A stretch of DNA of 64,000 nucleotides. Source: CAVPNY01 sp963706905 (GTDB taxonomy: Bacteria; Chloroflexota; Anaerolineae; Anaerolineales; UBA4823). The notes below the pieces were generated by a model. It was not told the origin of the DNA. It searched no databases and saw only the letters and a list, made by a program, of their open reading frames with translations. The position numbers were made by a program, and so were the translations under genes. The DNA lies in NCBI GenBank assembly GCA_963706905.1, contig CAVPNY010000020.1, forward strand, positions 1 to 64,000, read 5' to 3'. Positions within the stretch are counted from its first letter, which is position 1. Each line of letters opens with the position of its first letter. This document shows, one piece after another, positions 25,994 to 36,529 of this stretch.

Positions 25994-28900
25994 TTATTTC
26001 TGAGCGCGTTGCCAGAGCTCTTCCCAGCCCTCCAGTCCGGGGGGCAGGCCGATTTGAGGCGCCAGATTGGCTAATGCCTGCAAGGCCTGTGCGTTTCCAA
26101 TCCGTTTGGCGATGTCGAACACCGACAGCCAGGCAGAAACAGCCTCTTCGAACTCATCTTTTTGAGCGTGAATATGCCCGATGTTAAATAGCGTGGCGCA
26201 TAAACCAGATAAATCCCCGATTTGCCTTTGGATGGCCAGGGACTGCTTGAGATAGTCCAGGGCGGTGTCGTAGTCACCCCGGGCAGCATAGATCTGCGAG
26301 ATATTATTGAGGGTGGTACCTTCGCCGGCTTTGTCCCCGATTTGCTGACAGATGGCCAGGGACTGCTTGAGATAGTCCAGGGCGGTGTCGTAGTCGCCCC
26401 GGGCATCATAGATCTGCGAGATATTATTGAGGGTGGTGCCTTCGCCGGCTTTGTCCCCGATTTGCCTTTGGATGGCCAGGGACTGCTTGAGATAGTCCAG
26501 GGCGGTGTCGTAGTCGCCCCGGGCATCATAGATCTGCGAGATATTATTGAGGGTGGTGCCTTCGCCGGCTTTGTCCCCGATTTGCCTTTGGATGGCCAGG
26601 GACTGCTTGAGATAGTCCAGGGCGGTGTCGTAGTCGCCCCGGGCCTTGAAAATCTGCGAGATATTATTGAGGGTTGCCCCTTCGCCGGCTTTGTCCCCGA
26701 TTTGCTGACAGATGGCCAAGGACTGCTTGAGATAGTCCAGGGCGGTGTCGTAGTCGCCCCGGGCAGCATAGATCTGCGAGATATTATTGAGGGTGGTACC
26801 TTCGCCGGCTTTGTCCCCGATTTGCTGCCTGATGGCCAGGGACTGCTTGAGATAGTCCAGGGCGGTGTCGTAGTCGCCCCGGGCCTTGAAAATCTGCGAG
26901 ATATTATTGAGGGTGGTGCCTTCGCCGGCTTTGTCCCCGATTTGCTGACAGATGGCCAGGGACTGCTTGAGATAGTCCAGGGCGGTGTCGTAGTCGCCCC
27001 GGGCAGCATAGATCTGCGAGATATTATTGAGGGTGGTACCTTCGCCGGCTTTGTCCCCGATTTGCTGCCTGATGGCCAGGGACTGCTTGAGATAGTCCAG
27101 GGCGGTGTCGTAGTCGCCCCGGGCATCATAGATCTGCGAGATATTATTGAGGGTGGTGCCTTCGCCGGCTTTGTCCCCGATTTGCTGCCTGATGGCCAAG
27201 GACTGCTTGAGATAGTCCAGGGCGGTGTCGTAGTCGCCCCGGGCCTTGAAAATCTGCGAGATATTATTGAGGGTGGTGCCTTCGCCGGCTTTGTCCCCGA
27301 TTTGCTGACAGATGGCCAGGGACTGCTTGAGATAGTCCAGGGCGGTGTCGTAGTCGCCCCGGGCATCATAGATCTGCGAGATATTATTGAGGGTGGTACC
27401 TTCGCCGGCTTTGTCCCCGATTTGCTGCCTGATGGCCAGGGACTGCTTGAGATAGTCCAGGGCGGTGTCGTAGTCGCCCCGGGCATCATAGATCTGCGAG
27501 ATATTATTGAGGGTGGTGCCTTCGCCGGCTTTGTCCCCGATTTGCTGCCTGATGGCCAGGGACTGCTTGAGATAGTCCAGGGCGGTGTCGTAGTCGCCCC
27601 GGGCATCATAGATCTGCGAGATATTATTGAGGGTGGTGCCTTCGCCGGCTTTGTCCCCGATTTGCTGCCTGATGGCCAAGGACTGCTTGAGATAGTCCAG
27701 GGCGGTGTCGTAGTCGCCAATATGGAGCAGTTGTTTCCCGGATTGGCCCAGCGCCTCGGCGCGGACAGTGGGATCGCTGGATTTGCAGATATCCGGCAGC
27801 CATTCGCTTAACAGGGTTTGGAAAAAACCAGCGCGAATTAAAGGACCTACGATGAAATCCAGTGCTAAGCGGTCCGCCTGATCCCGTAAACCAGCTCGTT
27901 GCAGATATTGGTGCACAATTTGCGCCTGGGCCAGCGTGGTGCGCTCTTGCTCAAATAGATACAACTGGTAATCAGCCGCCAGAGCCCGTTTTGCGAGTGA
28001 CAGGGGGCTCTGGCGCTGGTTTTCCAGCCAGTCACTCACCAGAGCCGGCAGCTGGTATTCATGCGCCTGCCAGGCGGGGTTGTAGAGGCGCTCCAGCAGC
28101 GAGACCGCCAGCAAATCCTCAAGCAAACTTTCAGGCTCAGGCAGATCCAGGCTGATTTTAAGCAATCCCTCGATCGGAACGGGGGAAAAGTATACCGGCA
28201 GCCTTTCGAGCATGGCGCCCTGGCTGGCGGTTAGCCGGTCGATGAGGGCCTTAAGCGCCATATCTGCCTGAGTCTCAGCCTGCGCCTGGGCCAGCTTTTC
28301 CAGGAATTCGGCTTCGGTCTGCAAATCCATCTGCGAGGCTGCCGCAGCGAAGAATTCCAGCCCGCGCCCGTTGCCATGCAGGCTGAGGTACACCCGGCGC
28401 AGGCGCTCGCGCTGGCGGAAGAAATGGCCCGGCAGGCTGGTCCGCTGCGCCATGGCCAGGAAATCGCCGTAGCTGATGCGGCCGAGCAAATGATGATCCG
28501 CTTCCGGCCAGCCGGGGAGGGACTTGCGCGAGGTGAGTAACAGAATCAAGCCGTTTTCAGTCTGCGACTGGGCAGCATTGATCCATGAGGATAAAGCGGG
28601 GTGTTCTAGCTGGCGCGTGCGCGTATTTTGCACTGCCTCCAGGTTGTCGAAGAAAAGGACCAGCCGGTTGTGGTGCTGCGCCATCAAGAAGCGCAGCAGC
28701 AGCTTAGCCCTGGCGGCTTCATCTGGCAGGCGCGGGCGGGCACGGTCGTAATCTTTAGCATGCGCTTCATCCAGCCTGAGCTCCAGCTCGAAGACAAAAG
28801 CTTCCCAGGGATTTTCCGGGCGGGCAGCCCAGGCCAACACCATGTAATCCTTCTTTTGCAGCTCTTGAGCCAGTTTCCCGGCCAGGGCGGTCTTGCCCTG

Positions 28901-30136
28901 CCCGCCCGGGCCGGTGATCAATAATTGGCGGCGCTGCTGCAATTGCGCAGAGAGCTGGCGCAGCTCAAAACGGCGACCGATGAAGCGCGGCGGCAGGCTG
29001 ATGGTGCTCAGGCTCTGGCTGGTTTCCACCGGGTTGCGCCTCTGGCGCTCGAAATCCCAATCGATCAGGGGTTGCTCCGGATTGGTGGACTGCAGCGCCG
29101 GCAGGCACCACTGTCCCAGGGAAAGCTCGCCCGCGCCAGCCAGCTCCGTATCCCGGCGTGACAGGTCTTCCAAAGGCCGGGCGATGGCAGCCCGGGCGGA
29201 TTGCAAGGCCACATCGATACGCTCGCGCCCCGCCAGCTCGTCGCACAGGCTGCGGGCGAACTGGATGCCGGCGATATCCATCACGCTCTCACGCATGCCG
29301 ACCACGTGCGGGATGCCCAGCGAGCTCAATTGGCCGGCAAGCCCGTGGTTGAGCTCGATCGAAGACTCCTTACCGGCTTCGCAGGCTGACAGGACGACCG
29401 CTTGAACCCGGGTCCCAATAAAGGCCTGGGCGAGGATTTCACCTCGCATCGGGTCCATTTGGCCGATCTCATCTTCAAAAATGAACTCGCCATACGGCGG
29501 CTGGCTGCTGTGCGGCTCCTGGTGGAATTTCCCGTGCCCGCTCAGAAACACAACGTGGGGTTGAAAAGTTTTAAGCAGGGTCTTAAATGTCGAAAATCGG
29601 CCGTCGCCGGGAATCTCCAGCAGCACGGTTCCGTCAGCCTCCCAGCGCGCCAGGGCTTCCTGAACCTGGGCTTGTTCCTCTTCCACATTCAAGCGGCCCG
29701 TTTCGGGATTGAGATCATCGGGCAGCGAGGTGAACAGAAGCACTTTCAACGGTCCTTTTTCAACCGGGATCGCCCCGCGTTGTTTCAGATTTGAGCGGCG
29801 TGACAGGGTGAAGAGCGGGGATTTCCCCAGAAAACCGTAATGCGAATGGTGGAGGGTTTCCCAGGGGAGCGCCTGAATCTCGGGGAGATCGGATTCGATC
29901 ACCACCGGCAGGATGGCGGGGTTGGCCTGCTGGCGGGCTGCCTCGAAAGGCCCATCCAGGTCAAGCACGCTCCACAGGCCGCTGCCCATCTGTTGCAGCA
30001 TTGCCTCTGTGACCAGCTCTTTGAAGGCATAGCGGCGTGCTAAGGCCAGGCTATTCCGGCCGAGCTGAGCATAGCGGGTGAGCAGATCCTCAGGAGGGCG
30101 GATGATAAAAGGCTGAGCAGCGATGAAGGCAGGCAT
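25994..30136 (-). CDS. CHAT protease-STAND NTPase-TPR protein (1380 residues)
   Basis: Residues 1-350 form a CHAT (caspase-like) protease with His201 in FLSGHGKFH and Cys252 in VVLSACEAG. Residues 385-700 are a STAND/NB-ARC-type ATPase with Walker A GPGGQGKT (409-416) and Walker B LVLFFDNLE (Asp497). A helical linker follows, then TPRs from about residue 806: thirteen 40-residue units with sequence GDYDTALDYLKQSLA. This layout fits a signal-dependent protease switched on by ligand binding to the TPR sensor, as in bacterial conflict systems and caspase-like pathways. It is the last gene of a three-gene operon. The family logic is known; the ligand and target are not. Confidence 0.9.
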   Translation of the reverse strand: MPAFIAAQPFIIRPPEDLLTRYAQLGRNSLALARRYAFKELVTEAMLQQMGSGLWSVLDLDGPFEAARQQANPAILPVVIESDLPEIQALPWETLHHSHYGFLGKSPLFTLSRRSNLKQRGAIPVEKGPLKVLLFTSLPDDLNPETGRLNVEEEQAQVQEALARWEADGTVLLEIPGDGRFSTFKTLLKTFQPHVVFLSGHGKFHQEPHSSQPPYGEFIFEDEIGQMDPMRGEILAQAFIGTRVQAVVLSACEAGKESSIELNHGLAGQLSSLGIPHVVGMRESVMDIAGIQFARSLCDELAGRERIDVALQSARAAIARPLEDLSRRDTELAGAGELSLGQWCLPALQSTNPEQPLIDWDFERQRRNPVETSQSLSTISLPPRFIGRRFELRQLSAQLQQRRQLLITGPGGQGKTALAGKLAQELQKKDYMVLAWAARPENPWEAFVFELELRLDEAHAKDYDRARPRLPDEAARAKLLLRFLMAQHHNRLVLFFDNLEAVQNTRTRQLEHPALSSWINAAQSQTENGLILLLTSRKSLPGWPEADHHLLGRISYGDFLAMAQRTSLPGHFFRQRERLRRVYLSLHGNGRGLEFFAAAASQMDLQTEAEFLEKLAQAQAETQADMALKALIDRLTASQGAMLERLPVYFSPVPIEGLLKISLDLPEPESLLEDLLAVSLLERLYNPAWQAHEYQLPALVSDWLENQRQSPLSLAKRALAADYQLYLFEQERTTLAQAQIVHQYLQRAGLRDQADRLALDFIVGPLIRAGFFQTLLSEWLPDICKSSDPTVRAEALGQSGKQLLHIGDYDTALDYLKQSLAIRQQIGDKAGEGTTLNNISQIYDARGDYDTALDYLKQSLAIRQQIGDKAGEGTTLNNISQIYDARGDYDTALDYLKQSLAIRQQIGDKAGEGTTLNNISQIYDARGDYDTALDYLKQSLAICQQIGDKAGEGTTLNNISQIFKARGDYDTALDYLKQSLAIRQQIGDKAGEGTTLNNISQIYDARGDYDTALDYLKQSLAIRQQIGDKAGEGTTLNNISQIYAARGDYDTALDYLKQSLAICQQIGDKAGEGTTLNNISQIFKARGDYDTALDYLKQSLAIRQQIGDKAGEGTTLNNISQIYAARGDYDTALDYLKQSLAICQQIGDKAGEGATLNNISQIFKARGDYDTALDYLKQSLAIQRQIGDKAGEGTTLNNISQIYDARGDYDTALDYLKQSLAIQRQIGDKAGEGTTLNNISQIYDARGDYDTALDYLKQSLAICQQIGDKAGEGTTLNNISQIYAARGDYDTALDYLKQSLAIQRQIGDLSGLCATLFNIGHIHAQKDEFEEAVSAWLSVFDIAKRIGNAQALQALANLAPQIGLPPGLEGWEELWQRAQK
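26200..27720. repeat. Thirteen near-identical 120-bp tandem repeats (TPR units)
   Basis: Units start every 120 bases from 26221 to 27661. They differ at only two short spots: the codons for (R/C/Q)(Q/R)Q and for YD, YA or FK before AR. Almost no other substitutions are present, so the array was recently amplified or is homogenised by recombination. Copy number may vary between strains, and a short-read assembly could miscount it. Confidence 0.95.
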
Positions 30137-30154
30137 GGTTTCCCCTTCGGATGG

Positions 30155-30418
30155 TTAGGTGTCAGAATCCTGGGCAGGTAGTTTCTGGGTGGGCAGGATT
30201 TCTGGAAGCTCCAGCGTGATGGCTTCCGATTCCCCGGTTTGGGATTCTGTTTTGTATATATCAATGATCGGTTTTAGATAAGGCGTCAGATCAACCACGG
30301 CTTCTTGCCCGCAAAATGGGCAGGCGACAAATAATTTTTTCTTATCAGCCAGCTCACGGAGCAAGGTATAGTTTCGGGAGCAATTCCAGCATTCGAATTT
30401 GAGGCGCTTTTCAGCCAT
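30155..30418 (-). CDS. Small zinc-ribbon protein
   Basis: 87 residues. CWNCSRNYTLL and CPFCGQEAVVDL form a two-CxxC zinc ribbon in the first half; the tail is acidic and probably disordered. The ATG at 30418 has a CTGGAGAT box. It lies 18 bases before the CHAT gene and 15 after the two-TM gene, so it is probably co-expressed. It could be an adaptor or a substrate of the CHAT protease; nothing in the sequence decides. Confidence 0.75.
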   Translation of the reverse strand: MAEKRLKFECWNCSRNYTLLRELADKKKLFVACPFCGQEAVVDLTPYLKPIIDIYKTESQTGESEAITLELPEILPTQKLPAQDSDT

Positions 30419-30433
30419 ATCGATCTCCAGAGC

Positions 30434-30877
30434 TTAGATAGTGAAACCGGCGCTGATGATTCCGATGAAAAAGAGGATACTGGAGGCGCTGATCAGGCGC
30501 CGTTTGAATTTGGCAGTCTGCTGGAAGAAATCTTCCAGGCCGAGACCTTCAGCGTATTTTGCAGGATCCTGGCGCAGGATGGTGGGATCGACCTTCCAGT
30601 TACGGGGAATCATGGCATACAGCGTCAGGGCCAAGGCCAACAGCCAGCAGCCGTAGGTAATGTAGAACGCAGGGGTGAGCTGGACAGTAGCCTCTTCGCC
30701 GCGGGTGACTTTCAGGATGGTGGCGTAGATTCCGGGTATGGCGAGCTCAAGCGTGAGTAGCTGCCCAGTGACTTTGCTCATCAGCTCGTCCTGACCAGCA
30801 ACGTTCTCGTAGAATTTATTTCGCAAAAGGATCTCGCCAGGATTAGGCTGGCGAGTTGGGAGAATGTCTTCGCTCAT
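30434..30877 (-). CDS. Two-TM membrane protein of the CHAT operon
   Basis: 147 residues. Two hydrophobic helices (about 68-90 and 125-147) frame a cytosolic loop with AEGLGLEDFFQQTAKFKRRL. The N-terminal 60 residues are soluble. No known family was recognised. It is the first gene of the operon (GAGGAG box). Small TM proteins beside STAND or CHAT genes can act as effectors or as protease targets; that is an inference here. Confidence 0.7.
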   Translation of the reverse strand: MSEDILPTRQPNPGEILLRNKFYENVAGQDELMSKVTGQLLTLELAIPGIYATILKVTRGEEATVQLTPAFYITYGCWLLALALTLYAMIPRNWKVDPTILRQDPAKYAEGLGLEDFFQQTAKFKRRLISASSILFFIGIISAGFTI

Positions 30878-31202
30878 GGGCCGCTCCTCGGCAGGATGGA
30901 GATTAGTAATTTGTTTGGTAATGTATCCCGCCTTCTTTTGTTTGTCTCAGGTCATACAAACCAGGATGGTTTTATTATACTTTCTGCCTTGTAGTCGTGC
31001 AAACTCCGTTTGCCAGGGTTTTGTGCCCGTTTATTTCGATTTACACCGACGCCCACAAGGGGTTATCCTACACCTCTTCCCTTTAGTGTTGTACAGGGCT
31101 TTGCCCCCATATGGTCTAACCATGGCTGGATAGCCAGGAAAAAGAAAGAGAGGTAAACTAAGCGCCACTGAATTTCTAAGACTAGAATCGGAGGATCGCT
31201 TC
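30878..31202. other. Divergent intergenic region between the CHAT operon and a phosphoesterase gene
   Basis: 325 bases without a gene. It should contain promoters for both directions, but no strong pair of boxes stands out. ACGCCCACAAGGGG (near 31048) recurs inverted at about 21511-21524, a short dispersed intergenic word. A small palindrome GGGCTTTGCCC lies near 31098. Confidence 0.4.
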
Positions 31203-32231
31203 ATGGAAAAGCCACCGCTCGACCGGCGGCAGTTTTTACGCATAGCCGGATTAGCTGCCCTCGGGACAGCGAGCGCCTGCGTGGCGCGGGGGAATGCGCC
31301 GCTCTCAAATTCACCCAACACCATTCGAACCCAGGCACTTTCGCCAGTGTTGTCTCACGCAGGCACCAGGCAGGGGGTGACCCGCAGCCTGCGCATCGCC
31401 CACCTGACTGATTTCCACGTGCTGCCTGTGGATTATGCCAGGGGGGAGATGATCAAAGCCCTGCGCCATGCCCAGGCCCAGGCTGATCCGCCTGATATCA
31501 TCCTGAACACCGGCGATTCGATCATGGAGTCGCTGGAGGCGGATAAAGCCAGCACCGAAGCCCAGTGGCAGGTATTTAACGAGATCGTGCAGGCTGAATG
31601 CAAACTGCCGATTTACCACGCCATCGGCAATCATGATATATGGGGCTGGGGTCTCGCGGACGAGCAGATCAAGGGCGATCCGCTGTATGGGAAGAATATG
31701 GCTTTGGAGAAGCTCGGTCTGGAGAAGCGCTACTATTCCTTCGACCTGGCAGGCTGGCATTTCGCGGTGCTCGACAGCAATCATCTGCCCAACGCGGTAT
31801 CGGAGTACGCCTATATAGGCCAGGTGGACGATGAGCAATTCGAGTGGCTGGTCGAGGATATCCAGGCTGTATCGAGCGAGACGCCGATCTGCATCGCCTC
31901 GCACATCCCGATCGTGGCGGCCTGTGAGTATTTCGATGGGCCGAACGAGGAGACGGGCAACTGGGTTGTGCCGGGGGCCTGGATGCACATCGATGCGCGT
32001 CGTTTCCGGCAGCTTTTCCTGGAGCATCCCAATGTCAAATTGTGCCTGAGCGGGCATACCCACCAGTACGAATCACTGGATTACCTGGGGGTGCGCTACC
32101 TGACCAATGGGGCGGTGTGCGGGGATTGGTGGCGGGGCGCTTATATGGATTTTCCGCCAGCCTATGTGCTGGTCGACCTGTACGCGGATGGCAGCGCCGA
32201 GAGCCAGTTTGTTGCTTATCAGGAGGGATAG
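31203..32231 (+). CDS. Tat-exported calcineurin-like metallophosphoesterase
   Basis: 342 residues; ATG 31203 behind GGAGGA. A twin-arginine signal (DRRQFLRIAGLAALG) ends near a possible lipobox (ASAC). All metal-binding blocks of the family are present in order: HLTDFHV, NTGDSI, GNHDIWG, ASHIPIV and SGHTHQYE. It probably hydrolyses a phosphomonoester or diester outside the membrane with a dinuclear metal centre loaded before export. The natural substrate is unknown. Confidence 0.9.
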   Translation: MEKPPLDRRQFLRIAGLAALGTASACVARGNAPLSNSPNTIRTQALSPVLSHAGTRQGVTRSLRIAHLTDFHVLPVDYARGEMIKALRHAQAQADPPDIILNTGDSIMESLEADKASTEAQWQVFNEIVQAECKLPIYHAIGNHDIWGWGLADEQIKGDPLYGKNMALEKLGLEKRYYSFDLAGWHFAVLDSNHLPNAVSEYAYIGQVDDEQFEWLVEDIQAVSSETPICIASHIPIVAACEYFDGPNEETGNWVVPGAWMHIDARRFRQLFLEHPNVKLCLSGHTHQYESLDYLGVRYLTNGAVCGDWWRGAYMDFPPAYVLVDLYADGSAESQFVAYQEG

Positions 32232-32280
32232 AGGCTATCTTAAACACAGAAGGGCGGCACCGCCGCCCCCTCCAAAGGTG

Positions 32281-32315
32281 AGACCTCCGAGGTTTTTTGA
32301 AAATCTCGGAGGTCT
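32281..32315. terminator. Hairpin terminator between convergent genes
   Basis: AGACCTCCGAG (32281-32291) pairs with CTCGGAGGTCT (32305-32315); inner T and A runs lengthen the stem. It lies between the phosphoesterase and the end of the amylase gene and may serve both. Confidence 0.55.
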
Positions 32316-32333
32316 GCAAATGGGGTTAAGGAT

Positions 32334-35300
32334 TTAGTTTCCGCAGGGGGAGACATTCCTCCAGTTCAGCACAGTGTCATTCACCGTCTGCGTGCCATTG
32401 GCGCCGTAGCTGAGGGTCAGTTGCCGGTTGGCGATTCCCCACAGGAGCCATCCTTCTCGACAAAGTCCCAGGAGCCCAGGGCGTATTTATACTCGATCTG
32501 GGTTGACTCCTTGCCGGTCAGGGTGATAGTCCAGTGGGTGGCATCCACCCGGGTGAGCACCACGCCAGCCGGATCCCATTGCGGCAGACCGCCATCCAGC
32601 CGGTCAAGGAAGCCGGCGATGTACACCGAGCGTCCAGTCCCATCCGTCGAGGCGGGCACGGTGACATTGAAGACCAGGGTGACGGTGCGTGGAGTGGCGG
32701 TGGCTGTCACCTCAGTCGAGTTCCCCGAGCGATTGAAGGACAGGTCGATGGCGCGCACTGCATAGAAGTAAGTGGTGTTCTCGACTACCTCGGTGTCAGT
32801 GTACTCGGGAGCGGTGACCAGGGCGATCACTGTGTAAGGCCCGCCGGAGGTTGCGCTGCGCAGGACTTCATAGCCATACAGGCTGGCGTCGCCCGCGACA
32901 ATATCCCAGGCCAGCTCGATGGCGCTGGGAGCAGCCGAAACAACATTCAGGCCGGTTGGAATGGCAGGTGCAGTGGTATCGCCGCTGGAGTTAACCGTCA
33001 GGCTGCCGGGATTTGGCGGCAGGCTACCATTCGGTACGGGACCGTTCAGATCGGCATATAGCCAATCCTGGCCGTTGGTCGTTGAGTAGCGGTAAACGTA
33101 GTCGAAAGTCCCAACCGCTTCTGGCAGCAGGCTGGCCTTGAACTCGTCATTGTTGCCGGCGTCGACGTTGAAGACCGCTTCCACCCAGGTCCAGGCAGGG
33201 TTATTAGCCGGGTTGGAGCCATCCGGGCCGAAACCGAGCTGGGCGCGTAGGCTGGGGGACGCGCCGAGCTGGTTGGTCACACCGTCGATCCATACCTGGC
33301 CGTAGGCATCATCAGTGCGGTCACGGTACGCTAATGGTGTGCGTCATGCTGGGTGGCCATTGCAGGTTGGCCCAGCCGATCGCCAGGCGGGGGAGCGCCC
33401 GGACTTCATTCGAGAAGGCGCTCTCATTGCCCGCACCGTCCAGGGCAGTTACCACGTAGTAATAAGCCTGGGCGTTGCGCAGACCGGTGTCGGTGAAAGT
33501 TGTTCCGGTGAGCGGCGAAGCATTCACTTTTAACCCAGCCGCCTCCGCTGACTGGACTGCGGTACAGGTTGTAACCGGTTGCGCCTGTTCTCGGGTTCCA
33601 TGCCAGGCTTACCTGGCCATTGCCTTCATTCGTTACCCTCAAATTAGCAGGGGCATTGAGCGGGGCGAGATCGATCATGCCCGTGACGAGCAGCAGCGCA
33701 CTGTCAGGGCCGACTGTCCCGGTCAATTCCCCGTTGGAGACCACCACCGAAGCCGGGCCGCCTGAGCCAACCACATAGGCGGACTTGAGCTTCACGCCAT
33801 CCGGCAGGAAGCCAGCCACTGGAATGGCTCCAGTCACCTCAACATCGCTGCGATTGACGATCATTACGGCTGCCTGGGACCTGGTCTTACGTCCATAGGC
33901 AACGACTTCTGATGCGTCATCGGCGAGCAGAATCTGGAAGTTTCCATTTACCAGGGCGGGGTATTGCTTGCGAAGTGCGGTCAGCGCCTGATAGTGACTG
34001 AACATGACCGTGTCCGGGTTGCCGCCCTTATCGGCCCAGGGGTAGGTGCGGCGGTCATCTGGATCGTCATCCCCGGTCATCGCTACTTCGTCGCCATAGT
34101 AGACAGTCGGTGCGCCGGGCAGGGTGAACTGGATCATGGAGGCGATCATCTGGTTTTGCTTGCCGACTGCCAGGTTGGCAGCATTCAGTTCTTTATCTGC
34201 GGTGGTATCAGCGCCGGGCGTCAGCGTCCACAGGAGTCGCTCGGTGTCGTGACTATCCAGCAGGTTCATCAGGCTGTAGTAAGCCGCATCTGGATAGTCT
34301 TCGCGGATTGATTCAAGACGAGCCGCAAACTCAGATGGCAGGATGATTCGCCCGCTGTCGGCAAAGCCCTTGGAGTCGAACGGTCCTGGAGCGAGCAAGC
34401 CGATCACGGCATCGCGCAGGCGGTAGTTCATGGTCGTATCCAGCCGGTCGCCGCGCAGCATGCGCAGCAAGGTGCTGTCCTTTTGCCAGGTCTCGCTGAT
34501 CAGCAGCGCATCAGGGCGGATGCCCTTGGTGATCTGGCGGAAGGTCTCCCAGTAGCCGCTCGGGAAGCTTGCGTCACCCGAGACATCCATCCGCCAGCCG
34601 GAAGAACCCCGATTGAGCCAGTAGCGACTGACGCTGTTTTTTCCGGTAAGGAAATATTTCTGCACTTCAGGTAGAGATTTGTTGATCACCGGGATGCTAT
34701 CGAAACCAAACCAGCCAACATAGTAGGTATCGTTCCCGCCTGGTGTCGAGGGGGCGCAGGGGGAAGGCTCGTTCCCGGTTGGCGCCCGGAAGGTAAACCA
34801 GGCGCGATAGGGCGAATCAGCCGACTCGCACGCGCCGAGAGTTGGGTAGCGATGGTAGCGGTCAAAGAACGGGCTGTCGGAAGACATATGATTGAACACA
34901 CCATCGAGGATGATGCGCATCCCGCGCTGATTGGCATGTTTGACCAGGTTTTCCCAGTCCTTCTGTGTCCCGAAATAGGGATCGATCTTGTAATAATCCT
35001 GCGTGTCGTAGGAGTGGTTGGAGCCAGCGTCGAAGATTGGGTTGAAAGTAAATGGCTTTGACGCCCAGTGATTTCAGGTAATCCAGGTACTGGTCGACGC
35101 CCTTCAGATCCCCGCCCATATAGTCGCGCCCGCGGGGTTGTTCCTTGTCCGGGCTGTCTTCAGGGGGAGTGTCGTCAAAGCGCCAGGGGCAGTTTGTGCT
35201 GCCATCCGCATAGTTGCGGCAGTATCCTTCCGGCAAGGTGCCCCAGGGCAGCGCCAGAACGGGATCGTCGTAGCGCGGATCGCCAGTTTTTGCATTGTTG

Positions 35301-36526
35301 TCCTTGCGCCCGTCGCGGAAACGGTCCGGGAAGATCTGATAGATCACGGTATTGCTGGCCCATTTTGGCGACGTAAAGGCTGGATCGTAGACCATCAATG
35401 CGTAACTGTTGTCAACAGCATTATCGCTGGGGCTGCCCAGGCCGCCATCCAGCGCAGCGGTGTTATCAGCATAGTAGACGGTCTTGCTCCCGTCAGTGAC
35501 GATGAAGCGATACCACAGATTGTTCGGTGTGTTGTACTGGAGGGTGGTCTCCCAGAAATCACAGGTGAAGGGCAACCCATCCTGGTAACAGGAAACGTCA
35601 GATGCGGCGAGTTGCATGGGGAGCAGCTGCTGGCTGGAGGTGTTGACGTCGTACACGCGCGCTTTAACGCCGGTCACGTCGTTATGGTAAGTCCGGAAGC
35701 GCAGCAGGACGGCGGTGCCAGCGGGAACAGCCCCGCCCGGTGTGCGGTACAGCAATTCGCGCGAATCGTGGCGCAACCCATCCCACCAGACATCATTATC
35801 TGGTTGCGGAGTTGTGCTGACCACATTGATGCGCAGCATGTGGTCACCGAGTTGTAGCTGAAGTTCACCACATAGCCAGAACCGGGTACATTAAAGGCAA
35901 TGTTAGGCCCATTCTGCACACCGCCTTCTCCGTAGTTCTCATCCCAGGATTCGTTGATCGTCACCTTGGCCTCGTAATTGCCGGCCGGGATGGAGGTGGT
36001 GGTGAAGACATAGGTGCCATCGCCATCCGGGTCCTGCAGCCAGGAGCGCAGGCAACCAGGATCCCAATCGCCAGAGCAGCCCATCTCGGACTGGAAGCTG
36101 CCAGGGACGGTGGCGATCACACTGGTGAATTTGTCGGTGATCCAGTGGGATTTATGGTCGTAATAAAACTTAACGGAGGTTTCAGCCCCCAGGTTGAGGG
36201 GGATGTTGGCGCCTCCTTGCACGCCACCGGCGCCATAGTTCTCGTCCCAGCTGTCGTTAATTGCGGCTTTGTATTCATAACTACCGGCTGGGACAGTCCA
36301 GGTGCCCTGCCAGACGTCATCGCCCCCGTCATAGGTAAGGTGGGTGGCGGCGCAGGCGGGGTCCCAGTCGCCAGCGCAGCCCAGCTCGGACTGCAAGCTC
36401 GCCGGCGATGGTCACGCTGTTTGGTTCAGCCAGGGCCGGGGTGGCGGGTGATAGACCAGCCAGCAGACCGGTCAGCAGAGCCAGCAGCGCAATATAATTA
36501 AGCATGTGTTTCGTCTTTGGCTTCAT
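32334..36526 (-). pseudogene. Secreted GH13 amylase/pullulanase with X25, FN3 and CBM20 domains, six frameshifts
   Basis: Reconstructed as about 1390 residues: signal peptide, two X25-type starch modules (LQSELGCAGDWDPAC and FQSEMGCSGDWDPGC), an N-terminal beta domain, and a GH13 catalytic barrel. The barrel shows GMRIILDGVFNHM, GWRMDVSGD (nucleophile Asp), ISETW (acid Glu) and NLLDSHDTER. FN3 modules and a CBM20 starch-binding domain (YIAGFLDRLDGGLPQWDP) follow. Frame breaks lie near 36395, 35845, 35053, 33530, 33305 and 32424; each is explained by one base, several in short homopolymers. The start ATG 36526 has AGGAG. An extracellular starch-degrading role is clear if the frames are corrected. 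Confidence 0.75.
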
Positions 36527-36529
36527 CAC

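Noticed and set aside
26200..27720. CRISPR array
   Set aside because: The repeats are 120 bp, contiguous without spacers, and lie in a coding frame.
26222..27811. Long open frames on the + strand and in a second minus frame across the TPR array
   Set aside because: They arise because the 120-bp repeat length is a multiple of three and keeps stop-free shadow frames open; they have low-complexity repeat content and no start signals.
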